Assembly (NCBI RefSeq): GCF_001659605.2
Contig: NC_035161.2
Span: 6,032,662 to 6,096,661 of the forward strand
Direction of reading: 5' to 3'
DNA from: Manihot esculenta
Taxonomy: Eukaryota > Streptophyta > Magnoliopsida > Malpighiales > Euphorbiaceae
Length of the DNA stretch: 64,000 bases
In this document: positions 11,825 through 23,000 of the stretch, in pieces
How the letters are laid out: each line of letters begins with the position of its first letter
Position numbering within the stretch: the stretch's first letter is position 1
Program-made: the position numbers and the translations under genes
Notes under the pieces: model-generated
Told to the model about the DNA's origin: nothing
The model's input: the letters and a program-made list of their open reading frames with translations, nothing else
The model's database searches: none

Positions 11825-14026
11825 TGTAACGACCCGAAAATCCGACCCGTTACCGGCGCTAGGATCCAGATCGGCTTAAGGCCGCCGGGACCCGTAGCAA
11901 GCCTACATACCTCCTGTAAACCTGTGGAATCCCATACATAACAACATATACATGATCTGTAAAAATTTTTCTTTTCTCTTATCCAAGCAAAACCTGTGCA
12001 TGCACAAAATCATACATAAACTCCACACTGGAGTCCTCATCAAATACTCCAATGGGGTATCATCATCATACATATCAGCTTGGATAATCATGGTCATTAA
12101 CATCATTACTCATTAAACACTCTGTACATAATGGGGATTCACACACCTCTAGGTCAAGCACTACTATAATCCTCAATACATCATCAAATCATTCATTACA
12201 TTACATGGTCATAAATACTCATTACATCATGTTCATGTCCACTACTATCTATTACAACATACATGACTTAACTTCACTCTAGCCGACTTCCTGATCTATC
12301 CTGTACCTGCAACTCTGGGGATAAAGGGAGTGGGGTGAGCTACTAGAGCCCAGTGAGCAGAATAATAAAACATCAATTTAAATCATGCTTTCATGTATGC
12401 GCCATAACACAAACATTTCACAACAAGGATGAACTTGTCACCATTTAGCCCCTATCTTTCTTACTTATACATGCCGGGGGCGTAGAGCCGTAGCAGGCAC
12501 ACCCGGACTTCCATAATCTATTATAGTGCCAGGGGCGTAGAACCGTAACAGGCACACCTGGACTCACATAGGCTATCATGACATACAAGGGCTAATGGAT
12601 CATTCAACATTCATCCACATCAACAACAAAGTATGCAATGCAACATATTCGTGTATTCTAATGCAAACAACCTAATATATCTCATGGCATTCATGATGCG
12701 TGAATCATGCTAAAACATTTCATTAATTTGCTTTAAAAACTTAAAGTTTATTCCACTCACCTCTGGCTAGCTCTGAAGAGACTCTGAAGCAGCTGGCTCA
12801 CTGCTGGGGGTCTCGGTTCCTCGGGTCCGAACCTACACAGGTGGACTCAAATGAGGGACCAAACATACATGAATATGACTCTAAAATACTCCCCAAAAAC
12901 CCCCCTAAAACATCCTGAAAACATCACATGAAAACATGCAAGAAATGGCTGAACAGGGCACTTTCGGCGGCAGGTTCGGCGGCCGAAAGTCCCTCTGTAG
13001 CCGAAAGTCATGCAGGTTCGGCGGCACTTTCGGCGGCCGAACCTCCCAGACAGAGACGAAACTTGAGTTTCGGGGGCAGGCTTCGGCAGCCGAAACTGCC
13101 TCCACAAGGGGGTTCGGCAGCCGAAAGTCACTTCGGCGGCCGAACCTGAGTTTCTGCCGAAGGGCAGAAACTTGGCTCCCTTGTGTCCACAGCCTCCAAA
13201 ACGCCTCAAAACATGCATAAACTTGTTTCTACACATGCATACACATCATATATCACACCTAGGGGTCTCAAACTACAATATACCCCAACTACAACACTTC
13301 AAACAACACATTTCCAACATACATTGTTCAAATCACAACATAACCCATAAACCTAGCAACAAGCCTAAACATGCATTCTACCCCATCAACTTGCATAAAA
13401 CTTATTTAAAACACATAAGGAGCTTAAGATCGGCTCTTACCTCTTGAAGATCGAGAGGGAGACGACCTAAACTTGGAGATCCACGAAAATGAGCTCCTGA
13501 GTTCCCAAAGCTCCAAAACTTGTTTCAAAAGCTTAAATCTTCAAAACCAAGGGAAAACAAGTGAAAATCTTGAAAGATTTAGAGGAAGAACATCAAAAAT
13601 GGGTGAGGGGCGACGGAAAGCTCACCTTGGCCGAAAATGGGGAAAAACTCGCCCGTTTTCGGCTAAGGGACCCTTTTATAGTGGCTGGCCAGACCACGTT
13701 CGGGGGCCGAATGTGCCTCCGCATCCATGAAATGTTCGGCGGCCGAACTTGACTTTCGGCGGCCGAACCTGGACTGCCCTCACTCATGCTTTCGGGGGCC
13801 TAACGTCCCTCCGAAAGCATGCATGTTCGGCGGCCGAACTTCGGAGTTCGGCGGCCGAACCTGGGTTTTCCTCCAAAGATTTTTCATGCAAAAACTCATT
13901 TAATTTCTTACTTAAAAACATGAAATACATGAAAACATTTCATAAAATCATAGTTTTACCCTTCTAGAGGTTTCCGACATCCGAGGTCCCACCGGACGGT
14001 AGGGATTCCGATACCGGAGTCTAGCC
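11825..14026 (-). repeat. 5' LTR of the chromovirus, missing 11 terminal bp
   Basis: Collinear with 4226-6437 at an offset of 7599 without indels. Two differences seen near its inner edge (CCCGAAAATCC against CCCGGAAATCC, and GGGACCCGTAGC against GGGACCTGTAGC). It stops after CTAGCC, where the other LTR continues GGGTATTACA, and runs straight into the second copy of the 355-bp target segment. One G is shared at the junction. TATA box at 13672-13681; the TTCGG-N3-CCGAA clusters are present. Confidence 0.95.
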
Positions 14027-14381
14027 GTCCAGTTGGCTGGGGAGGAGCTCTCCTAGGCAGGGGATTATCGTCCTCTCCATAGTGCACCTCCTAGTCGTCG
14101 AAATCGACTTCGGGGTCTCGCAAGACCACTAACGGAATGGAGGGGGGCATCTTTAGCTGCCTTCAGGCCTTGATTGTAGCCGGAAGCGTACATACGGAAG
14201 GCCTCATGATATACTCTCTCCTTCATTTCATCAGAGGCCTTGTACTCTTCAAGACGCGCTTCTCAGGCTTGTTGAATCTTGGCCTTTAACTCAACATAGT
14301 CCTTGTACTCATGGAGATGCTCTTCACAGGCTAGCTGGACCCTATCCTCTATAGCCCGGACATCCTTCTACAGGGCAGAAC
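14027..14381. repeat. Right copy of the 355-bp direct duplication
   Basis: Equal in length to 3871-4225, with one substitution seen. It continues without a break into the rest of the antisense Tat gene (ATCTCTTTTC...), so the right side is the uninterrupted original and the left copy marks where the chromovirus joined. Confidence 0.95.
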
Positions 14382-16560
14382 ATCTCTTTTCTAAAGCACT
14401 AACCTCTTGGCGAAATTGTTGTCGCTGAAGGCGAGACTCCTTCGCTGCCAAGGCCATGCTTTTCAAGTCCTCGACGTGCTTATTAAGCTCCTGTTGGAGG
14501 ATAACAGCACGAGCTAAAGCCTCATCGTGCTAGGCCCGGGCCTCATCATGCTGGCGACAGGACTCCTCCAAAGCAGACAACTATGCCAATGCCTCATCTC
14601 GTTGAGACTCTGCCGCAGAAGCCCGTTCAGAAGCCCTGCTGACCTCTTCCCTCATGTCCCCTAGGCGTTTGGTGAGGTCCTCAATTTGATTTCGGAGCTC
14701 GATGATGTTCCCACGGGCCTCACTAATAGCCAAGATATTCTCTTCACAGTGCGCTTCGTCGATGCGCTGGTCCATCGAGCTTTGAAGGGACTGATCCCGA
14801 GCGTCAATCTCCATGAACACGCCCAGCACCTGTCAAGAAAAAGCAGCAAACAAAGATTAAGAAGAGAATAAAAATAAAAATACGCCCAAGAAAAGCAAGA
14901 TGACTCACCATGAGGAGCATCTCTCTTAGGCTATCTCTCAGGTCCTCTTGAGACTGCGAACGGAAGGCCACCTGCTGTTTGGTAGAGCAGGCCAGATTTC
15001 TGGCGAGAGCAAGGAAGCGCCTGTCAAAAAGTTGGAGACCCCCCAAAACATCTTCTCGCATAGCATCTCGGCCATAGAAGCCGTCGTGGATGCGAGAGTC
15101 ACCTGGACAGCGTTGAGGAGCTTGTTGTTGGGAGCCGAGTTCAGCTGCTCCACAATTTGCTTTCCTTTGTCTGTGGAGCAAGGAAGAGCAGTCTATGGAG
15201 ACCCTGCCACGCGTGCCTTCTTGACAGCCCGGCCCTCAGGGGAGGCCTCAGAAGTTTGGGCTCGCTTGGCAGCAACCCCACCGATTACGACGGCAGCAGC
15301 AGCCTGACGGGATTGAATTGCCAGAGGAGCGACCTCAATCCCCCTTTGAGCCACTCTCAGTGGAATCATTGATGGTGATGGGCTCCTAGGAGGCTGGATT
15401 GGAGGTGGACTTAGGCTTCGAAGCTGCTAGAGACTTGGAGGAGCCCGGAGCTTTTCCCTGAGTAGAGGCCCTGGAGGCTGCAGACCGAGAGCCTTTAGCC
15501 ATAGGCACCAAAGCCCGGGAAGAAGCAGGAGCAGTAGTCTGACCTGCCATAGTGGGAGAGACTGCATGAAAAACTTCAGCCTCACATCCGCAACTGACTG
15601 GCCGGCCTTGAAGGCCTCTAGAGTGGCCTTCATGCTCTCCCTGGACATGGTGAAGTTCTTGGGGGGGTCTGATCTTGTCCATCGGCACGGAAGAAGCTGA
15701 AAAAATAAAAACAATCCAAGTTAAGGCCAAACACAATGAAAGGAAAAAAGAAAAAAAAAGGGGGAGGGGGAGGAAGAAAAAAAGATAGGGAAACAGTCAT
15801 TAATGAGTACCAGCTTCCTGGCAGTCCCGGAGACTAGACACAAATATGCACTTCTCGACATCATACTTCCTTTGAACAGAGGTCAATCGAAGAAGGCAGA
15901 TTTGGTCCACCAGGAGCAGCCGAGAAAGGTCGTTACAGTCCTGGGGAACCTCCCTCCATGAGAGATCAACATCCCAGTCGATCCTAGAGCTCTTCTTTAA
16001 CTCTACCACCACAAAGGCCTCAGCCCAGCCCTTTATTGAGTCTTTATACCCCATGAAGATGGATAACCCTCCCTAGGGAGCAAAGTAGTAAAACCCGTGA
16101 TTTGCCCGAACCAAACGAAAAAGGTAGAAAATAGAATGACAGAAGAGGCAAAACCCCAACACAGACTTATTAATTTGAAGAAACACATGAAGAGGATAGA
16201 ATTCAGAGACAACATGTGAAGGGTCACTCTGAAGTGACGAAAAACCTCGATAAAGAAGGGGGAGAAGGGAAAGGTTAACCCAAATTCGTGTTGCTTGACG
16301 TAGAAGATCAAACTGTGACCTTGCTGGGGGTCTATCATACCTGTCGGCAGAGGAACAAGAAGAACAATTCTCTCATTGCGAAAAGGAGCCATAATCCTAT
16401 AGATGGAGGTGTCTATGTAGTCGAAGAGAAGAAATTAGAAAGAGTGGAAGAGGTGACCGTGGACCTTAGACCTACAACATCGGGGATTCTAACAGTGGCA
16501 ATCAGGAAAGTGAAGACATACCTTAGGAAAAATTTTGGAGAGAGGGGAAGGACAGATTAG
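14027..16560 (-). pseudogene. Spliced antisense gene of the Tat element (gypsy-type 'transposase' domain plus coiled coil), decayed
   Basis: Runs against the pol strand. The first part (16392 down to 15811: MAPFRNERIVLL, then HEFGLTFPFSPFFIEV, REGYPSSWG, then LSRLLLVDQICLL) resembles the plant 'putative gypsy type transposon' domain family (PF04195, from memory). An Ala/Ser/Lys-rich middle (about 15696-15400) and a coiled coil (14829-14581: NQIEDLTKRLGDMREE) follow. Two introns have good sites on the - strand: 15810-15697 (donor GTACTC, acceptor TTTTTTCAG) and 14908-14830 (donor GTGAGTC, acceptor TTGACAG). Frameshifts and stops show decay, for example near a run of seven G/C at about 15660. 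Extra antisense genes between pol and the 3' LTR are known in Tat elements, and the placement fits. Cellular role unknown. Confidence 0.65.
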
Positions 16561-16740
16561 AGGAAGTAAAGCAAGAAGAAGATTCTAGAGAGAAAATGAA
16601 AGCACGAATTTGAAATGGGTAAAGTCAGAGAAGAGAAGTTTTGATAGAAGCCTCCTTAGGGTCGCGCGATTATAATTGAGACCTAGGGATTTAATCCCTT
16701 ATTAATCATGGAATAACTAATGAGGAGGTAAAGGGGCACT

Positions 16741-17550
16741 TGATGACCGTTGGGCCACTGGCACCCAAGCTGAGGTCTAGCCCTGGAAGAAGAATTAGGT
16801 CTAAAACCCATCAGAGCCCACTACATAAACTGACCAATCAGCACACCACCCAACCCGCGGTTGAAGCAAGCTGGGCTCACCGAGGGCTCGAGCTCATCAG
16901 AGAGAAACCCAGCTTATCTGATGTGACAGTGAGTAGGAGAGCAAGCCCAGCTATACCACGGCCCTATCAGCACGGGCACCAGAGGAGAATTAAATAGCCG
17001 CCTGACGAGGATGGGCAAGCATGTACACCCGCACGTACAGCTCTGTGTGACAACGACAGGTGGCACTGTAGCAGGATGTCGGTTATACATCACTAGAGGA
17101 CAAAGAAAAAAGAAATAAAAAAGGGAAGCACTACCCATCCATGCTAAGTTTTCTCATACACACAAAAACCCCATCTCTTTCTAGATCTCAAATCATCACT
17201 ACTCATGAAAAAAAAAATCTAGATAGCGTAGTTTTCGATTCTTTCCTCTCTTTAATAGGATGAGACTTTACGAAAAATTACTGTTAGAGAAACAATTTAG
17301 TAGATCTCCATTACACGTATAATTGCGAGATTTCTTATCTACCAGTCAGTGCTAGTCAGATTTTCAGGAGATTTGATAACCAACCTTACAGTATGAAACA
17401 GAGATCAAGGCACACATTTTTACATAACTACTATTGAGTTTTAAAAAATTCATTACACTCACATTTTTCTTTAATTTACTGATTCGAGTGTCATAATGGT
17501 TGGCATAAATGTCAACCACCTCACATTCTTTTTTTTTAAATTGACTAATT
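16741..17550 (+). repeat. Probable 3' LTR of the Tat element
   Basis: Preceded by a purine-rich tract (GAGGAGGTAAAGGGGCAC) that suits a polypurine tract, and starting TGATGACCGTTGGGCC. A TATA-like TTAAATAG lies near 16990, and the end part (ACTGATTCGAGTGTCATAATG near 17480) resembles U5 of Tat elements. The 3' boundary is uncertain because the other LTR is outside the window. Confidence 0.55.
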
Positions 17551-19270
17551 ATAATACAATTTCATTTCAGTCTCATCAGGGTTATCTCTTATTATTATTT
17601 CTCATATGACTTTTCCTCTTTTATATTTTTATAAAATGTTACTTATAATTATCTTTTAATTTTATAGTCTATCTTACTTATTATTTCAACTCGTAAATTG
17701 TATAATAAATTAATTCTTATAATTTTTATATTAAACAATGTTATATATCTGTCCCGTAAAAATTAATTTTACATCTGAAATTAGAAAGAGATAGTTTTAC
17801 TATTACATTTATTTATTTATTTATTTTTCCAAGTAAGCATATTTTATAAGTTCCAAGTTCAATGGTAAAAAGAATTAATGATTATAAAATTAAATTGTTA
17901 AAATGACAAAAACATGATTCAACTTTACAATATATATAATTAAATTAAAAACTATAAAAAATAAAAATAAAGATTTAAAATCTAAAAAATCCAAATTCAA
18001 GATAATAAAAAAAATAATTGTTCATCCATCTTCATTTTAAATTCAAAATTTGAAAATCATATTTTTTTCATATTATATTAGATATTTTATACATTTTTTT
18101 CAAAAAAAATCAGATTTTTTCATGCTAATTAAAGAAATAATAATTCTAAATATTATATAACTGATAACATATTTCTTAAAACAAACATGCGTCAGCAGTT
18201 TGTAAACATAGTTATGAATTATATTTCTTTCACGAGAAAATTCTTTAGAATTGCAATATTATCCACTCTTTTCTACTATTAATCTTTTATTTGAAAAAAA
18301 ATATATAAAAATTTAATTTAATTAATTTTTTTTATCGATTCTTTTGATTGGAATGAAAAAAAATTAAATTTTTTAATTAAAAAATTTTCATTTTAGAAAA
18401 ATAATATCTTATGTAATTTTTCAAGTTATACAAATATTTATTGTTATATATTTATAAGTAAAAGAATTTTATCTTAATTAATTAAAATATTTATGTAGTT
18501 TTAAAATTATATTAAAAAATATTTTTATTTTTATTTTATTAATTAAAAAAAATATCCGTTAATTTCTATTAAATTTGTTTTAAATAATTAAAATGTTAAT
18601 ATAATTTTAGAATTATATTAAAATGTATTATATTCTTATTGTGTTAATTAAGAATAATATTTTTTTTAATTTTTATTTTTTTGATAAGTCAGACAGAAAA
18701 TAATGATAACTTTTAATAATAAAATATTATTTTTATAATTTTTAAAATTATTTATTATTTTTATGTATTTTTAAAATATTTTTATTTTAATTAAAATACT
18801 AATTTTAAATTAAAAAAATATAATATAAAGTTAAAACTTATTTCATCCTTAAATAAAAGTACGTGAACTGAATTAATAAAAAAAATTAAATTGAAGTTAA
18901 TCGATCCTTGAATAGAAATTAATGAATATTTTTTAATTAATAAAATAAAAATATTTTAATATTTTAATATAATTTTAAAATTAAGAGATATTCTAATTTA
19001 TTAGGACAAAGTACAGAGATAAAGTATTTTAGCTAATTAGAGCAAATTATTCAAAAGAAAAAAAGTGGTCTAAAATGGAAATAATAGAAAAAAGGAGGGC
19101 GGTTTTTGATATTTTGATTGGATCGGACCCAAAATGGCCAACGAACATTTTTAACGGGAAATGCATTTTCTTTTCTTGCCAAAAAGAAAAGATGGCTATG
19201 AGCTTGGCAAATTGCAAACTCCTCGACCTCGAGCCAGCGATGAAAATTCTCATAACCCAATTAATTAAAT
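17550..19270. other. AT-rich spacer upstream of the GDAP2-like gene
   Basis: About 1.7 kb of very AT-rich sequence with A/T homopolymers. I see no gene, RNA gene or clear transposon end in it. Confidence 0.6.
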
Positions 19271-19276
19271 AAAAAA

Positions 19277-19285
19277 TATATAAAA
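19277..19285 (+). promoter_or_regulatory. Possible TATA box of the GDAP2-like gene
   Basis: TATATAAAA about 740 bp upstream of the start codon, at the border between AT-rich spacer and a T/C-rich leader-like stretch. A consensus splice acceptor (TTGGCAG) ends at 20008, eight bases before the ATG, so the leader probably contains an intron; a GTGAGTAT donor at about 19742 is one candidate. Not proven. Confidence 0.4.
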
Positions 19286-20016
19286 CCCCATTTTCAGTTA
19301 CTATACTTTGACAAATTTTCAGGTATGTTCTTCTATTCTCAGATTTATTTGGTTCTTCGAATTTCATTATTCGCCCGCTCAATTCCACCTCCTTCATTCT
19401 TCTTGCGAAATTTCATTTTCAGGGTTTGAAGGGGTTTTCTCTTGCCTGCTTGTTTGATGAGAAATGCTGAGACGAAGAAAATAAAATGAGGATTTTGATT
19501 TACCGTGTTTTTTGTTTGCTCTTATTTAGCATAGTTGATATTGGAATATAATTAGAATTGAGGATTTCTGGGTGTTATTGCTATGTCAGTATAATTGGTA
19601 ATGAGAATTTTGTTCGTTTTGAAATTTTTAATGCTAATTCTTTTCAATAGCTTGGATGATTGAAAGTCGAGTGATGCTTGCTTATGCGAATTTTAATTTA
19701 TTAGAAAGAAAAGGAATTGTGGGCTTGTTGAGTAATTGGTGGTGAGTATGTGAGCAGGACACTTGTTTTGGCCTTTTTTTTTTCTTTTGGAATTGTGATC
19801 GTATATGTGTAAATGATGACTTTGGGTTTGATTCATCTTTTTATTCCTTTATCAGGGGAATTATTTGATTAATGTCCTTTTTTAAAAGAACAAAAACTTT
19901 CCACATTCAAGTGGGTGGTGATTGATGATTTGGATTTAAAGTGATTGAACCTAAGGAGTGTTGGCTTAAGCTATCTTAAGAATTAGAAACTCATATTGTT
20001 ATTGGCAGTTGCAAAT

Positions 20017-23000
20017 ATGTACTGGAGTGGGGCTACAACTTCGACAACTGGGGGTGGATCACCCACTGATACTGGGAATTTTGTTGTGACCTTGGATCAA
20101 GTTCCACGGTGGACAGATGCAGAGAATAGATTGTCACTTGGTTATGATAATGATGACCCTTCATTTTCCAATTCATATTTCTGTGATCCTTTAACGTCTA
20201 TTAATGAGGAAGAAAATAGTGGCAATGGGGTGGTGTCAAGGTTTCCAGTTGATCATGAAATCAACTCAACAATATATTTATGGAGGGGAAATCCATGGAA
20301 TCTTGAGGTGGATGCTGTTGTGAATTCTACAAATGAGGTGAGTTTAAAGCACTTACCTTTTATCAGATTGCTAAATGAGATGCTCAATTTGGAAAGGAAT
20401 AATGTTTTATTTACTCTTATGCACCCATGTGAAGTGTGGTCATATATCATGTGTAAAGTAAAGTTTGATAAAAAGAACTGTTGCCACTTCTGCAGCTGGA
20501 GATATACAATGTAATGATTGAGCATTTCTTGGTGTACTGTGATACAATTATTTGTGCAGTTTCCACGAGAATATCTAAATTTAGAACCTGAAGTTTTAAC
20601 GTTTTTCTTTTTAATGCTATGCTATACCTCAGTGGGCTTATACATCTAATTTTGAGGTATGTGAACTTTGTAGTTTGGTTCACAACCCATGCTTAAAATT
20701 CAACTATTGCTTCATTTTGAAATGATGGATGCGCCTGATTATTTTTATTTGTGATCATTATTTTCCTGCTGCTTGGAGTGGGGCTTTTGAAGTTTAATCG
20801 TGGTTTTTGCAAGCATTTAGAAAAGCATTTCACTCTCATCTCAAAGGGAGTACAAGCCATTCATCATGTTGGTGTGACCATCCCTAATACATTCATTCTA
20901 GCATGAAGATTCCCAAGTAAAGGGGATTCTAACCAAAAGGTGGGGTTTGAAAAACTTATTGACCAAAGGTAGTGGTTTTTAGCCGGTTGTTATAGGTTAT
21001 AGAAAGTAAATATCTTAATATAGGAAGTAAATATTGATAGATGGGTCAGTTACTTAATTAAGGATTGTACAATCAGGCTTGATTTTCCTTCCTGTTTAGG
21101 TACCGTCTCTCATGCATAAATAGGTTGTAATCTCTATCGTGAAATACAACAAAATATTATTCTTTTACATAGTACCGTCTCTCGTGTTTATTTGGGTTAT
21201 TCATAAAAGTTAACATTTGGAGACTTAGAACTTTGTTCATTTGGTTTACCAATAATAACATTTGGGTTACCAATAAAGGGTAACATTTGGAGACTTAAGA
21301 CTCTGTTCATTTGGGTTACTCACAAAGGGTAACATTTAGAGACTTAGGCTTCTATTCCTTTGGATTACCCATAAAGGATAATATTTGGAGATTTAGGGTG
21401 ATGTTCGTTCATGAGAACTGTTCACGGGTACTTATCATGAGTTTTGTTCTTCTTCTGATCTTTTGTTTATTTTAATTGTTTTGGGTTAGTTGTTATGGCT
21501 GAAATTAATTATATATGTAACAAGTTGGGCATAATTAACATTTATGCTCCAACTTGAGGGGGAGTGTTATAGGTTATAGGAAGTAAATATGTTAATATAG
21601 AAAATAAATATTGATAGATGGGTCAGTTACTTAATTTTAGAGATTGTATAATTAGGTTTGATTTTCATTCCTGTTTAGATACCGTCTCTCATATATAAAT
21701 AGGTTGTAATCTCTATTGTGAAATATAACAAAATATTATTACAATCGCGTCTAGCTATTTTTTTAATTAAAAAAATGCTGGTCACAACTCTAAGTAGCGA
21801 CTATGTATTTTATTTCTTTATTTTTTAAAATATTTAAAGTCAGCCTGGACGCTACTGCTTCCCTCCTAGGCCATGCTGCTGGACGTTACTTTAATTTTTT
21901 TTTTTTTTTTGGCTGCTGGACACCGCTTTTAAGTAGCGTCCACCAACACAATGTTTTTGTCTAAAAAACTAAGTAAAATATTAATAACATTAATAATTAA
22001 TATATTAAATATTAACATATTAATAATGTTACTAATTGAGCCACAAACTCTTGAAATAGTGTTCTATGAATAGTTTAGTAAGACGTTTAGTGCCATTATT
22101 TTATCTTCTATAGCTAAAGGTATATACAAATGGATAGGTAATCCTAGCAAAATTTAAAGGATAAATTTTAACACAATTAAAAATAAAAATAATTAAATCA
22201 AATAAATAAATAATATAAAATAATTGCAATTCAGTGGTGACCATTTTTATCAATAAAGTATTGTATTTTTGACTCTAGATATTTATCAATAAATTATTAT
22301 TTTGTTTTCTCTTTATATTTTATTAATAAATTATTATAAAAATATAGTATGAACCGTTATTTTCATATTTTAGCTTTCAGATGTGATCATGACTATAGCT
22401 GATTTTTGGTTTTCAAACGTGATTTAAGTAAAGTATTTTAATGTAAAAATATTATATTTTTATTTTAATCATGTTTTATTTTTATAAATAGACTTTGAAA
22501 TTATATATGTATTAATAATTAAAGCAAAACTAAAATGTAATAAAATAAAATTTAAGTGTAACAAATTAAAGTAAAAAAGAAAAAATATTATTTTTTTATT
22601 TTAAATATTTTATTACATTTGAAAAGAAAAAATAATTAAAAAAAAAAAAACAAACAGCTTGGATGCGTCGGTCTAGTGCAATGTTAAACATATTTGACAA
22701 TCGCGTCTCATTTTTTTTAGAAAAATAGCCGGACATGATTTATATTTGCATTTGGCTAAAAAAACTACCTTTTGGTAAATAAGTTTCCACTCAACACTAA
22801 AAGGTGAATAGGTTTTTCAAACCCCACATTTTGGTTAAAGGCCCCATGTGAATAGCATGCTGAAGCCAATAGAAGTTTGAAGTCAGACCTTTTCCCCAAC
22901 AGAGAATTTTCATTTGTGGAAGTTGATTTGCTTTCTTGGGAATGCTATGACTAATAAGGACTGGCAAGTCATTTATATGATCTGTGATATGCTTTTAAAT

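Larger units (their letters stand above)
4226..14026 (-). mobile_element. Complete young Ty3/gypsy chromovirus (Tekay/Del type), 9.8 kb
   Basis: Two long LTRs (2212 and 2202 bp) in the same orientation flank a 5.4-kb interior with one uninterrupted gag-pol frame on the - strand, a tRNA-iMet primer-binding site and a G-rich polypurine tract. The domain order protease-RT-RNase H-integrase with a C-terminal chromodomain-like end places it among chromoviruses. Comparing the LTRs by eye at a constant 7599-bp offset I find two substitutions and no indel, so insertion was very recent. The only structural defect is loss of 11 bp at the outer edge of the 5' LTR. It lies inside the antisense gene of an older Tat element. 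Confidence 0.95.

Noticed and set aside
20338..20514. Continuation of the first GDAP2-like exon to residue 172
   Set aside because: A GTGAGT donor at 20338 and the conserved continuation at 23013 (NMDEAQSSPG) show that this is intron read-through.
20983..21748. 5-bp target duplication of the copia derivative
   Set aside because: Flanks CCGGT and ATCGC do not match, and the 3' LTR edge is ambiguous by a few bases.
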